Source: Gemmobacter sp034519525
GTDB taxonomy: Bacteria > Pseudomonadota > Alphaproteobacteria > Rhodobacterales > Rhodobacteraceae
NCBI GenBank assembly: GCA_034519525.1
Contig: JAXHOJ010000061.1
Coordinates: 62,001 to 126,000, forward strand
Length of the DNA: 64,000 nt
Direction of reading: 5' to 3'
This document shows, piece by piece, positions 17,914 to 26,429 of this stretch. Each line of letters begins with the position of its first letter. Position 1 is the stretch's first letter. The notes below the pieces were generated by a model. It worked only from the letters and a program-made list of their open reading frames with translations. It had not been told where the DNA came from and did no database searches. The translations under genes and the position numbers were made by a program.

Positions 17914-18099
17914 ATGGCCGAGCCGGTCAACCTGAACCGCTTCCGCAAGGACAAGGCGCGCGTCGAGGCGCGCGCCAAGGCTGATGCCAATGCGGTGAAA
18001 TTTGGCCGGACCAAGGAACAGAAGGCGCGCGAGGCGGCGGATACCGCCCGCGCCCGTGCCGAACTGGATGGCAAGCGGCGCGAGACCGACGCGGATTAA
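17914..18099 (+). CDS. DUF4169 family small protein
   Basis: A 61-residue highly charged protein (start MAEPVNLNRFRKDKARVEA; then Lys/Arg/Ala-rich helix RTKEQKAREAADTARARAEL). This matches DUF4169, a small family found beside fumC in Rhodobacteraceae. It is probably one long helix; no enzymatic motif is visible. It is 3 bases after the fumC stop and so translated from the same message. Confidence 0.85.
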   Translation: MAEPVNLNRFRKDKARVEARAKADANAVKFGRTKEQKAREAADTARARAELDGKRRETDAD

Positions 18100-18144
18100 C
18101 CCGCGCTTAACCCGGTTGGGCAAGGATGCGGGCGGAGGTGCGCC

Positions 18145-18372
18145 ATGCCCGTTCCCGCCTGCCTGACCCCGGACCGTTGGTTGATCCAGCTGTTTTCCGC
18201 CCGCGCCGCTGCCGAAGGCGGCATCCTGCGCCGCAGCGTTGCCGATGTGGATCGGCTGGTGGGGCGTGACCGCTTCCTGTGGGAAATCCGCCGCCGCGGC
18301 TTTCGCGTGGTGGAAAACGCCGGGCAATTCGTGATCTTCTGCAATTCCGAACCCGTGCGGCTCTTGCGCTAG
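18145..18372 (+). CDS. conserved small hypothetical protein
   Basis: A 75-residue protein with GGAGG 7-8 bases before the ATG, so translation is credible. It reads MPVPACLTPDRWLIQLFSAR at the start and ends in FVIFCNSEPVRLLR. No domain is recognised. It lies between the DUF4169 and ribbon-helix-helix genes, in the same direction, in what appears to be a fumC-linked group. Confidence 0.65.
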   Translation: MPVPACLTPDRWLIQLFSARAAAEGGILRRSVADVDRLVGRDRFLWEIRRRGFRVVENAGQFVIFCNSEPVRLLR

Positions 18373-18386
18373 GCCGGGGGTTGCAG

Positions 18387-18432
18387 GCAAATTTCTTGCA
18401 AGAAATTTGCAAATCTTTTCGAAAAGATTTGC
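18387..18432. repeat. two overlapping perfect 24-bp palindromes
   Basis: 18387-18410 has half-site GCAAATTTCTTG followed by its exact reverse complement. 18409-18432 has half-site GCAAATCTTTTC followed by its exact reverse complement. The two share the central GC at 18409-18410. They are AT-rich in GC-rich surroundings and fill the gap between a small gene and the ribbon-helix-helix regulator (ATG 18454). They could be an operator, a terminator hairpin or a dispersed repeat. Confidence 0.9.
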
Positions 18433-18453
18433 CGCCAGCCCCGAGGTTCCGCC

Positions 18454-18675
18454 ATGTCTGCCCGCCCTGCCAAACATTCGCTGACGCTGCGCGGGCATCG
18501 CACCAGCGTTTCGCTGGAAGAGCCGTTCTGGAACGGCTTCCGCGCGCTGGCCACGGCGCGCGGGATGGGCCTGAACGAGCTGGCGGCAGAAATCGACGTG
18601 GGCCGCGAGGAGGATGTGGGGCTGGCCTCTGCCATCCGCCTGGCCGTGCTGCGGTTTTATCAGGAAAACAGATAG
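18454..18675 (+). CDS. ribbon-helix-helix domain protein
   Basis: A 73-residue protein. The ribbon is KHSLTLRGHRTSVSLEEPFW, followed by helix ARGMGLNELAAEID and a C-terminal helix ASAIRLAVLRFYQ. This matches the RHH_4 type of small DNA-binding proteins, which dimerise through the N-terminal strand. The start follows GAGG. The tandem palindromes 20-65 bases upstream would make a natural autoregulatory operator, though this is inference. The stop codon lies inside an 18-bp tandem duplication. Confidence 0.82.
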   Translation: MSARPAKHSLTLRGHRTSVSLEEPFWNGFRALATARGMGLNELAAEIDVGREEDVGLASAIRLAVLRFYQENR

Positions 18676-18696
18676 GGGCAGGAAAACAGATAGGGG
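18661..18696. repeat. 18-bp tandem duplication across a stop codon
   Basis: CAGGAAAACAGATAGGGG occurs twice head-to-tail (18661-18678, 18679-18696). The first copy contains the last codons and TAG stop of the ribbon-helix-helix gene. Confidence 0.9.
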
Positions 18697-18763
18697 CTTT
18701 CCGCCCCTCTGTGCGCCAGAGGCGCACATTCACCCCGAGGATATTTGTACCAAGGTAAAAGAT
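18692..18763 (+). repeat. composite intergenic repeat, copy A
   Basis: Three parts: AGGGG-N7-CCCCT; the hairpin GTGCGCC-AGA-GGCGCAC (18711-18727); and the tail CACCCCGAGGATATTTG then CCAAGGTAAAAG. The same order and tail recur at 45311-45380, 45425-45477 (minus) and 52417-52481 (minus). Here it separates the ribbon-helix-helix and photolyase genes. Confidence 0.75.
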
Positions 18764-18825
18764 CAGGTGATCCGCTTGCGGGTCTTCTGCGTATATGCCT
18801 CTGTTCGAACAGGATTTTCCACACG

Positions 18826-20238
18826 ATGACTGACAAGCCGCTTCTGCTTTGGTTTCGCCGCGATCTGCGGCTGGCCGATCAGCCCATGGTGCAGGCCGCT
18901 GCGGCAAGCGGGCGTCCGCTGATCCCGGTATTCATCCTCGACCCCGAGACCGAAGCCATCGGGGCTGCGGCGCGTTGGCGTCTGGGTCTGGCGATTGCCG
19001 ATTTTGCCCGGCAGCTGCAGGCCCTGGGCAGCCGTCTGATCCTGCGGCGCGGAGTCGCCGCAGAGGTGCTGGCCGATTTGATCCGCGAGACCGGGGCGGA
19101 AGGTGTGCATTGGTCGCGGCTGTACGATCCGGCAACGCGGGGGCGCGATATCGCGGTGAAGGCGGGGCTGAAGGCGCGCGGGCTGCAGGCCGTCAGCCAT
19201 CCGGGGTTTCTGCTGCACGAACCCTGGGCGGTCGAAACCGGCGAGGGCGGCTTTTACCGCGTCTATACCCCGTTCTGGAAAGCGGTCCGCAACCGCGAAA
19301 TTGCGCCTGTGCTGCCCGCGCCCAAGGCTTTGCGCCCGCCGGCCACCTGGCCCGGATCGGACCGGCTGGAGGATTGGCAGCTTGGGGCGGCGATGCGGCG
19401 GGGCGCTGCGGTCTGTCTGCCGTTTCAGGCAGTGGGAGAGCAGGCGGCGCAGCAGCGTCTGGCCGGTTTTCTGGCGCAGAAGGTGGGTGCCTATCGGGAG
19501 GCGCGCGATTTTCCGGGCGAAGACGCCACCTCGCGCCTGTCCGAAAACTTGACCTATGGCGAAATCTCGCCCCGGCAGATCTGGCACGCGGGCTGGCGCG
19601 CGCTGCAGGAGGGGGCGGCGGGGGCCGAGCATTTCCTGAAAGAACTGGTCTGGCGCGAATTTGCCTGGCATCTGCTGCATCACACCCCGCATATGGCCAC
19701 GGCCAACTGGCGCGACAGCTGGGATGGCTTTCCCTGGCGGGACGACAATGCCGATGCCGAGCGCTGGCGCCGGGGTCTGACCGGCGAGCCTTTCGTGGAT
19801 GCCGCGATGCGCGAAATGTATGTGACGGGCACGATGCACAACCGGGCCCGCATGATTGCGGCCAGCTATCTGACCAAGCATCTGATGACGGATTGGCGCG
19901 TCGGGCTGGACTGGTTCGCCGATTGCCTGACGGATTGGGATCCCGCGGCCAATGCCATGGGCTGGCAATGGGTGGCCGGGTCGGGCCCGGATGCGGCGCC
20001 CTATTTCCGCATCTTCAACCCGTCCGGGCAGGCCGAGAAATTCGATTCTTCCGAGGCTTACCGGCATCGCTTCATCGCCGAAGGGCAGCGCCATCCGCAT
20101 CGGGATGCGCTGGCCTATTTTCAGGCCGTGCCGCAATCCTGGCAGATTGCGCCGGATCGGCCCTATCCGAAGCCGGTTGTCGCGCTGGCAGAGGGCCGCG
20201 CGCGTGCCTTGGCGGCCTATGCGGCACGAAAGGCTTGA
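18826..20238 (+). CDS. phrB: deoxyribodipyrimidine photolyase
   Basis: A 470-residue class I CPD photolyase that uses light to split pyrimidine dimers. The start is ATG 18826 (MTDKPLLLWFRRDLRLAD), the conserved N-terminus of the antenna-binding alpha/beta domain. The FAD-binding helical domain (about 200-460) includes GEISPRQIWHAGW, the WREFAWHLLHHTP block, GMREMY-like AAMREMYVTGTMHNRARM and WDPAANAMGWQWVAGSGPDAAPY. The length is standard. It reads toward cfa with 55 bases between. Confidence 0.94.
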   Translation: MTDKPLLLWFRRDLRLADQPMVQAAAASGRPLIPVFILDPETEAIGAAARWRLGLAIADFARQLQALGSRLILRRGVAAEVLADLIRETGAEGVHWSRLYDPATRGRDIAVKAGLKARGLQAVSHPGFLLHEPWAVETGEGGFYRVYTPFWKAVRNREIAPVLPAPKALRPPATWPGSDRLEDWQLGAAMRRGAAVCLPFQAVGEQAAQQRLAGFLAQKVGAYREARDFPGEDATSRLSENLTYGEISPRQIWHAGWRALQEGAAGAEHFLKELVWREFAWHLLHHTPHMATANWRDSWDGFPWRDDNADAERWRRGLTGEPFVDAAMREMYVTGTMHNRARMIAASYLTKHLMTDWRVGLDWFADCLTDWDPAANAMGWQWVAGSGPDAAPYFRIFNPSGQAEKFDSSEAYRHRFIAEGQRHPHRDALAYFQAVPQSWQIAPDRPYPKPVVALAEGRARALAAYAARKA

Positions 20239-20293
20239 GCCGGAGCGCCGCTTCGGGAATCATCACCAAAAAACACCGGGGAGGTGTAATACC

Positions 20294-21508
20294 ATGACCA
20301 TAGTGACCACGACCAAGGGTCAGGCCGATCTCCCGCGCTACTTTGCGCAGGTGCTCAAGGTGCTGGAAAAGCTGCAATTGGGGCGGCTGGATTTCGTTCT
20401 GCCGGATGGGCGGCGGTTCCGGGCCGAAGGCCGCGAGCCGGGGCCTGCGGCCGAAATCCTGGTGAAGAACGCGGATGTCTTTTCGCGGCTGATCCGCGAG
20501 GGGGATCTGGGCTTCTGCGATGCCTATCTGGATGGCGATTGGGATACGCCCGATCTGCAGGCCTTCATGGATCTGGTGCAGGCACCGCAGAACAACGGGG
20601 TGAATGATGGCTTCCCCGGCCTGGGTCTGGTGCGCGCCTATGAGCGTATGCGGCACTGGCTGCGGTCGAACAACCGCAGGCAGGCGCGCAAGAATATCTC
20701 GTATCACTATGATCTTGGGAATGAATTCTACGGATTGTGGCTGGACGAGACGATGACCTATTCCAGCGCGCTGTTCCGCAGCGGGCAGGAAAGCCTGGAG
20801 GCGGCGCAGATTGCCAAATACGCCTCGATGGTGGATCAGATGGGGGCGAAGCCGGGGGATCATGTGCTTGAAATCGGCTGTGGCTGGGGGGGCTTTGCCG
20901 AATATGCGGCGGCGGAACGCGGGCTGCGGGTGACCGGGCTGACGATTTCGCAGGAACAGCATGATTTTGCGCGTGACCGGATCGCGCGGGCCGGTCTGGC
21001 CGACAGGGTGGAGATCAAGCTGCAGGATTATCGCGATGAGCGTGGGCGGTACGACGGCATCGCCTCGATCGAGATGTTCGAGGCGGTGGGTGAAAAATAC
21101 TGGCCGGTCTATTTCGGGGCGCTGCACAATTGCCTGAACCCCGGCGCGGCGGCCACCCTGCAGATCATCACCGTGCCGGATCACCGGTTTGAGGCCTATC
21201 GGAAAACGGTTGATTTCATTCAGAAATACATCTTCCCGGGCGGGATGCTGCCCTCGCCCGGCGCCTTGCGGCGCGAGGTGGAATCGGCGGGGCTGCGGCT
21301 GAAGGGCTCCATCGAGTTTGGTGAAAGTTACAGCCAGACCCTGCGCCGCTGGCATGATGTGTTCAATGATCGCTGGCCCGAGGTGCAGCGGCTGGGCTTT
21401 GATGCGCGCTTTCGCAGGATGTGGAATTTCTACCTGACCTCTTGCGCCGGGGCCTTTCACGGCGGAAACTGCGATGTGACGCAGATCACGGTGACGCGGC
21501 CCGGATAA
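20294..21508 (+). CDS. cfa: cyclopropane-fatty-acyl-phospholipid synthase
   Basis: A 404-residue SAM-dependent enzyme that adds a methylene group to unsaturated acyl chains of membrane lipids. The start at 20294 has GGAGG about 9 bases ahead; the longer open frame overlaps photolyase and is not coding. Motifs: ISYHYDLGNEFYGLWLD, the SAM-binding VLEIGCGWGGFAEYAA, the GLTISQEQ block, and the C-terminal MWNFYLTSCAGAF. The length is usual. It is followed after 25 bases by trgA. Confidence 0.94.
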   Translation: MTIVTTTKGQADLPRYFAQVLKVLEKLQLGRLDFVLPDGRRFRAEGREPGPAAEILVKNADVFSRLIREGDLGFCDAYLDGDWDTPDLQAFMDLVQAPQNNGVNDGFPGLGLVRAYERMRHWLRSNNRRQARKNISYHYDLGNEFYGLWLDETMTYSSALFRSGQESLEAAQIAKYASMVDQMGAKPGDHVLEIGCGWGGFAEYAAAERGLRVTGLTISQEQHDFARDRIARAGLADRVEIKLQDYRDERGRYDGIASIEMFEAVGEKYWPVYFGALHNCLNPGAAATLQIITVPDHRFEAYRKTVDFIQKYIFPGGMLPSPGALRREVESAGLRLKGSIEFGESYSQTLRRWHDVFNDRWPEVQRLGFDARFRRMWNFYLTSCAGAFHGGNCDVTQITVTRPG

Positions 21509-21533
21509 GGCCGCGCGGAAGGCAGGACAGGCA

Positions 21534-21974
21534 ATGCCGACGGCAGGCAAGCTCGTGGCGGCGATGCTTTTTGCAGCGCTCGCATATGTAACGGCTGAGG
21601 TTTTCAAACCGGCGATGCCGCAGGGCACGGCCTTTGGCGCCTTCAGCTGGGTCTGCGCGGGCATTGGCGGGCTGTGTGGCTGGCTTGTCATGGGGCCGCG
21701 CACGGGGCAGGCATTTGCCGGGCTGGTTTCGGCGGGATTGCAGACTGCCTTGATGATGGCCTTTGCGGCGCTCGCCGGATTTTCCATTGAAATCATGGTG
21801 GCGCGGGCGTTTCGGCGGCTGTATGACGGGCCGGCAGAGGCGGTTCTGGGGGTGTTTGAGGTCATGCTGCAGCATGGCCGGTTGATGCTGACACCCGAGG
21901 TTCTGGCGGCGCTGCTGATCGGCGGGCCGGTTTGTGGCGTGCTGGCCGGGATGGTCGGGAAACGGTGGTCATGA
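21534..21974 (+). CDS. trgA: TrgA family membrane protein
   Basis: A 146-residue inner-membrane protein with about four hydrophobic segments (LVAAMLFAALAYVTAEVF, AFSWVCAGIGGLCGWLVMG, a segment near residue 70, and a C-terminal one). It matches TrgA, first found in Rhodobacter sphaeroides as part of a tellurite-resistance locus with trgB and cysK. Here trgB follows with an ATGA overlap, but cysK is not adjacent and cfa lies upstream. The biochemical role of TrgA is not established. Confidence 0.85.
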   Translation: MPTAGKLVAAMLFAALAYVTAEVFKPAMPQGTAFGAFSWVCAGIGGLCGWLVMGPRTGQAFAGLVSAGLQTALMMAFAALAGFSIEIMVARAFRRLYDGPAEAVLGVFEVMLQHGRLMLTPEVLAALLIGGPVCGVLAGMVGKRWS

Positions 21975-23077
21975 AAAATATCTTCTTTTACGGCACCCTG
22001 CGGCACGCGCCGCATCTGGCGGCTGTGCTGGGCCGCCTGGCCGAAACCGTCCCGGCGCAGATGGCGGATCATGCGCTGCTGCGGGCGGCAGGCGGCAGCT
22101 GGCCGGTTCTGCAACCGGCGCCCGGGCAAAGCGCCGAGGGTCTGCTGCTGCGCGGCGCGAGCGATGAAGATCTGGCGCGGATCAACTTCTACGAAGCGAT
22201 CTTCGGCTGGTTGCCGCAGGATGTGGTGGTGCATGTGGATGGCACCGCCATATCTGCGCAGGCCTGGCTGCCGCCCGGGATGGTCAAGACGGATGGCCCC
22301 TGGTCGCTGGAACATTGGGTGTCCCGCCATGCGGCGGTGGTTGTGGCGACAGCGGGCGATGTGATGGCCCTGATGGGGCAGCGCAGCCCGGCCGAAATCG
22401 GCCCGCGCTATCGGCTGATGCAGGTGCGTGGGGCCAGCCGGTTGCGGGCGCGCGACTGGCCTGCGACGCGGCGGCGGGCGGCTTTGCCCGGGGATGTGGT
22501 GGTGGCGCGGCGGATGCAGCCCTATGCCCATTACTTTGCCGTCGAGGAATATGATCTGCAGTTCCGCCGATTCGACGGAGGGATGAGCGAAACCATTAAC
22601 AGGGCTGTGTTCCTGTCCGGCGATGCGGTGACGGTTCTGCCCTATGACATCCTGCGCGACCGGGTGCTGCTGGTAGAGCAGTTCCGGGCCGGCCCTTATG
22701 GCCGGGGCGACCCCAACTGCTGGTCGCTGGAGGCGATTGCAGGTCGGGTGGACCCGGACGAAACCCCCGAACAGGCCGCAAGACGCGAGGCGGTGGAAGA
22801 GGCCGGGCTGCAGCTGGGCGCGATGGAACCCACGGTGCATTATTACCCAAGCCCCGGCGCAAAGGCGGAATATCTGTTCAATTACATTGCCTTGTGCGAT
22901 CTTCCGGATGGCATCGAAGGCGTGTTCGGTCAGGCGGATGAGGCCGAAGACATTCGCGGCCATCTGGTGCCTTATGACGAGGTGATGGCGATGGTGGCTT
23001 CGGGCGAGATTCAGAATGGCCCCCTGCTGGTCACATTGTTCTGGCTGCAGGCCAACCGGGCGCGGCTGCGCGGCTAG
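21971..23077 (+). CDS. trgB: TrgB family fusion: gamma-glutamylcyclotransferase-like and NUDIX domains
   Basis: A 368-residue two-domain protein. The N-terminus (about 1-140) is AIG2/GGCT-like and starts MKNIFFYGTLRHAPHL, with the Tyr-Gly-Thr-Leu motif. The C-terminus (about 190-360) is a NUDIX hydrolase of the ADP-ribose pyrophosphatase kind with the box GRVDPDETPEQAARREAVEE then AGLQLG. The start is set at 21971 by the overlap with the trgA stop. It corresponds to tellurite-resistance protein TrgB. It overlaps the convergent LysR gene by 4 bases. Confidence 0.9.
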   Translation: MKNIFFYGTLRHAPHLAAVLGRLAETVPAQMADHALLRAAGGSWPVLQPAPGQSAEGLLLRGASDEDLARINFYEAIFGWLPQDVVVHVDGTAISAQAWLPPGMVKTDGPWSLEHWVSRHAAVVVATAGDVMALMGQRSPAEIGPRYRLMQVRGASRLRARDWPATRRRAALPGDVVVARRMQPYAHYFAVEEYDLQFRRFDGGMSETINRAVFLSGDAVTVLPYDILRDRVLLVEQFRAGPYGRGDPNCWSLEAIAGRVDPDETPEQAARREAVEEAGLQLGAMEPTVHYYPSPGAKAEYLFNYIALCDLPDGIEGVFGQADEAEDIRGHLVPYDEVMAMVASGEIQNGPLLVTLFWLQANRARLRG

Positions 23078-24033
23078 CCCCGGTAGATCCGCGATTCGGG
23101 ATCAGTTTGCGCCAGAAGGTTTAGCAAAAGCTGAAGAAACGCCGCCTCGGCCCGGTTTGGCCGGGCGCGCGGGTGCCAGACCAGATGCACGTCGATGGCC
23201 GGCGGGGCGTCATAGGGCGGCAACCGCCACAGCTTGTGGGAGGCGACATCTTCGGCCACCACATGCAGCGGCAGCGGGCCGATGCCCAGCCCGGCCACGA
23301 TCATGCGGCGCACCTCTTCCAGATGGGTGGATTGCCCGATCACCTGTGCATCAAGCCCGGCCGCGCGGCGCAGTTCGGTGACGGCGGCCAGCGCATCGCC
23401 CATGCGATCGGTCTGGAAACTGACAGAGGCATGGCCCGCAAGATCCGCGAGAGACAGCTTTTTACGACCGAACAGGGGATGGGGTGGGCCGCAGAAAAGA
23501 CCAAAGAATTCACGATAAAAAACAGTGTTTTGCAGAACGGAAGGCGGTTCTGGCAGCAGACAGATGGCAAGGCTGGCCGTGCCTTTCACGACACGATCCA
23601 CCGCATCGCGCGAGGGCAGGATATCCATCGTCAGCCGGGCCTTCGGATGGCTGGCGTGAAAGGCGCGCAGCGCCTGGTCCAGCAGCGGCGAGACAACATG
23701 CGAGGCCAGCGCCAGAACCACCTCGCCCGCCACCTCGCCTGCGGCTTCCTGCATGGCCAGCAGGCCGCGCAGGATGGTGGCGCGCACAGCCTGCGCCTCT
23801 GGCAGAAGGGCAAGGCCTTGAGGTGTCAGGGAAAATTCGCCCGGCCTGCGGTCGATCAACCGATGCCCGACGCGATCTTCCAGCCGTTTCAGCGCCTGGC
23901 TGACCGAGGGTTGCTTTAGCCCTAGGGCATCGGCCGCCGCTGTAACAGATCCGGCCTCTGCCAGCGCGAGAAACACGCGGAGCAGGTTCCAATCCAGATC
24001 GCGGAGGGTCTTTTCGGCAGGGGTCAGGCGCAT
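23074..24033 (-). CDS. LysR family transcriptional regulator
   Basis: A 319-residue LysR protein. The N-terminal helix-turn-helix covers about residues 12-70 (LRVFLALAEAGSVTAAADAL, then LKQPSVSQALKRLEDRVG). The effector domain follows from about 95 (VVLALASHVVSPLLDQALRAF). It is divergent from the aminotransferase operon with 138 bases between, the usual arrangement for a pathway activator. The start has no clear ribosome site. The inducer is probably an intermediate of the adjoining pathway. Confidence 0.92.
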   Translation of the reverse strand: MRLTPAEKTLRDLDWNLLRVFLALAEAGSVTAAADALGLKQPSVSQALKRLEDRVGHRLIDRRPGEFSLTPQGLALLPEAQAVRATILRGLLAMQEAAGEVAGEVVLALASHVVSPLLDQALRAFHASHPKARLTMDILPSRDAVDRVVKGTASLAICLLPEPPSVLQNTVFYREFFGLFCGPPHPLFGRKKLSLADLAGHASVSFQTDRMGDALAAVTELRRAAGLDAQVIGQSTHLEEVRRMIVAGLGIGPLPLHVVAEDVASHKLWRLPPYDAPPAIDVHLVWHPRARPNRAEAAFLQLLLNLLAQTDPESRIYRG

Positions 24034-24171
24034 GATGTATTGATACAGGCTATGGATACGATTTCAACTATCTATTTGGTAAATGGCCGGGGCTGTGCAT
24101 CATTCGTCTGGCCTGCGTAGGGTTTGCGTCTGGCATCCGTCCCGACACCTGAAGCCAGAGAAAGCCAAGAG
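24034..24171. promoter_or_regulatory. divergent control region of the LysR/aminotransferase locus
   Basis: 138 bases between the LysR start (24033) and the aminotransferase start (24172). The part 24034-24085 is AT-rich for this genome and contains TTGATACAGGCTATGG and a nearby ATCTATTTGGTAAAT stretch. LysR proteins bind such regions, but I see no convincing T-N11-A dyad and do not define the promoter boxes. Confidence 0.35.
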
Positions 24172-25503
24172 ATGAGCCACCTGTTTTACCTGTCGACCGC
24201 CGCCCGCCCGGTGCTGGACCGGGCCGAAGGCATCTATATGTGGGATACCACCGGGCGGCGGTTCATCGACGGATCATCAGGCGCGATGGTCAGCAATATC
24301 GGCCACAGCAACCCGGTCGTCCTGGCGGCGATGCAGGCGCAGATGGCGCGTTCGACCTTTGGCTATCGGCTGCATTTCGAAACCGAACCGGGCGAGCGGC
24401 TGGCAGCCAAGGTGGCAAGCCTCAGCCCGGCGGGGATGGAGAAGGTGTTCTTCGTGTCTGGTGGGTCCGAGGCGGTGGAATCGGCGCTGAAACTGGCGCG
24501 GCAATGGGCGGTGGTGACGGGGCAGGCCAGCCGCTGGAAGGTGATCTCGCGCTTTCCCAGCTATCATGGCTCGACCCTGGGCGCGCTGTCGGTGACGGGT
24601 TATGACCCGCTGACCGATCCGTTCCGCCCGATGATGGTGGATATGCCCAAGATCCCGGCGCCGCGTGCCTGGCTGGATGGGCTGGACAGCGACGATCCGG
24701 CGACGGGCGCGCATTATGCCGCGATGCTGGAGGCGGAGATTCTGGCGCAGGGCCCCGACACCGTGCTGGCCTTCATTCAGGAGCCTGTGGGCGGCGCCTC
24801 GACCGGCGCTTTGGTGCCGCCTGCGGGATATATGCAGGCGGTGCGCGAGATCTGCACGAAATACGGCATCCTGCTGATCCATGACGAGGTGATGAGCGGG
24901 GGCGGCAGGGTCGGCACCTTTCTGGGCGGCGATCTGTGGGGGATCGTGCCGGATATCGTGGCGATTTCGAAGGGTTTTGGCGCGGGCTATGTGCCGCTGG
25001 GGGCGATGGTGGCGCAATCGGCCATCGTGGATGCGGTGCAGGCGGCGGGCGGATTCATGCATGGGCATACCTATGCGGGCAATCCGCTGGCCTGCGCGGC
25101 GGGGCTGGCGGTGCTGGAGGAAATCCTGGCGCAGGGGATGATGGACAATGCGGCGCGGGTTGGCGCGGTGCTGAAGGCGCGGCTTTCGGCGCTGATGCAG
25201 CGCTATGGCTTCATTGGCGATGTGCGGGGCGAGGGCCTGCTGCTGGCCTTTGAATTTGTTGCAGATCGCGCAACACGGGCGCCGCTGCCGCGCGAGATGA
25301 AGGCCTTTGACGATATGGTAGAGCGCGCCTATGCGGAGGGGCTTATCATCTATTCCCGCCGGTCGCGCGGGGGGTATGCGGGCGATCATTTCCTGGTCTG
25401 CCCGCCGATGGTGACCACCGAGGCGCAGGTGGACGAGATCATGGAAAAGCTGATCCGGGCGCTGGATGGATTTGCTGCCGCCCATGCGGGGCAGCTGGCA
25501 TGA
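24172..25503 (+). CDS. class III aminotransferase of a putative catabolic operon
   Basis: A 443-residue PLP-dependent aminotransferase of the omega-amino acid / 4-aminobutyrate class. The start is ATG 24172. Motifs: FIDGSSGAMVSNIGHSNP, VFFVSGGSEAVESALKLAR, the PLP-binding Asp region LLIHDEVMSGGGRVG and the Schiff-base Lys in AISKGFGAGYVPLGA. It starts a four-gene operon whose members all overlap by ATGA. It probably moves the amino group off an omega- or beta-amino acid, giving the keto acid cut by the next enzyme. The real substrate is unknown. Confidence 0.88.
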   Translation: MSHLFYLSTAARPVLDRAEGIYMWDTTGRRFIDGSSGAMVSNIGHSNPVVLAAMQAQMARSTFGYRLHFETEPGERLAAKVASLSPAGMEKVFFVSGGSEAVESALKLARQWAVVTGQASRWKVISRFPSYHGSTLGALSVTGYDPLTDPFRPMMVDMPKIPAPRAWLDGLDSDDPATGAHYAAMLEAEILAQGPDTVLAFIQEPVGGASTGALVPPAGYMQAVREICTKYGILLIHDEVMSGGGRVGTFLGGDLWGIVPDIVAISKGFGAGYVPLGAMVAQSAIVDAVQAAGGFMHGHTYAGNPLACAAGLAVLEEILAQGMMDNAARVGAVLKARLSALMQRYGFIGDVRGEGLLLAFEFVADRATRAPLPREMKAFDDMVERAYAEGLIIYSRRSRGGYAGDHFLVCPPMVTTEAQVDEIMEKLIRALDGFAAAHAGQLA

Positions 25504-26429
25504 AGATCATCATTTCCTGCGCCATCACAGGGTCGATCCATACGCCCAGCATGTCGCCGCATCTGCCGTTTGCGGCGCAGGACATTGCGGCGCAGGCGGT
25601 TGCGGCGGCACAGGCGGGGGCGGCGGTGCTGCATCTTCATGCCCGCGATCCGGTGGATGGGCGGCCTTCAGCCAGCGTGGATCACTGGCGGGGGTTTCTG
25701 CCCGCGATTTCGGCGGGCTGCGATGCGGTGGTGAACATGACCACGGGCGGTTCGGCGGTGATGACGCTGGACCAAAGGCTGGCGGCGCCTGCGCATTTCG
25801 CGCCGGAAATGTGCAGCCTGAACATGGGCACGATGAATTTCGCGCTGTATCCGATGGCCGCAAAATCCCGCGATTGGCGGTTCGACTGGGAAGAGCCGTT
25901 CCTGAAAGGATCCGACGATCTGGTGTTCAAGAACACGCCGCGCGACATTGCGGGGGTTCTGGCGCTGATGGGGGGCAAGGGCGCGCGGTTCGAGTTCGAG
26001 TGCTATGACATCAGCCATCTGTATATGCTGCGGCATTTCGTCGATCGCGGGCTGGTGGCTGGTGCAGACAGTGGGGGGCCTTTGTTCCTGCAATTCGTGC
26101 TGGGGGTGCTGGGCGGTATCGCGGCAGAGCCGGAGCATCTGCTGCAGATGAAGCAGACGGCGGAAAAGCTGTTCCCCGCCTTTGAATGGTCGGTTCTGGC
26201 GGCGGGGCGGCGGCAGATGGAATTTGCGGCCATGGCTGTGGCGATGGGTGGCCATGTGCGGGTGGGGCTGGAGGATAACCTGTATCTGGAGCGGGGCGTT
26301 CTGGCGAAATCCAATGCCGAACAGGTGGCGAAGGTGCGCGGCATTGCCGAGGCTTTGGGCCGGGTGGTGGCAAGCCCCGATGAGGCGCGGGCGCTGCTGG
26401 GGTTGAAGGGGCGGCAGGTGTTCGCATGA
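25500..26429 (+). CDS. beta-keto acid cleavage enzyme (BKACE, DUF849 family)
   Basis: A 309-residue TIM-barrel enzyme. The family cleaves a beta-keto acid with acetyl-CoA to give acetoacetate and a new CoA ester, with one zinc ion. Zinc-ligand His residues are in VLHLHARDP near residue 46, and the Glu ligand in VGLEDNLYLE near residue 260. It starts IIISCAITGSIHTPS, the standard N-terminus. It overlaps the aminotransferase stop (ATGA). Function as the carbon-carbon cleaving step after transamination is a reasonable inference; the chain that is cut is not predictable. Confidence 0.9.
   Translation: MKIIISCAITGSIHTPSMSPHLPFAAQDIAAQAVAAAQAGAAVLHLHARDPVDGRPSASVDHWRGFLPAISAGCDAVVNMTTGGSAVMTLDQRLAAPAHFAPEMCSLNMGTMNFALYPMAAKSRDWRFDWEEPFLKGSDDLVFKNTPRDIAGVLALMGGKGARFEFECYDISHLYMLRHFVDRGLVAGADSGGPLFLQFVLGVLGGIAAEPEHLLQMKQTAEKLFPAFEWSVLAAGRRQMEFAAMAVAMGGHVRVGLEDNLYLERGVLAKSNAEQVAKVRGIAEALGRVVASPDEARALLGLKGRQVFA

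Noticed and set aside
14487..18729. 660- and 773-codon minus-strand frames over the aminotransferase, sspB and fumC
   Set aside because: Opposite strand to clear genes; low-complexity translation and no start context.
20072..22963. 963-codon minus-strand frame over cfa, trgA and trgB
   Set aside because: It spans three recognised genes on the other strand and shows no domain.
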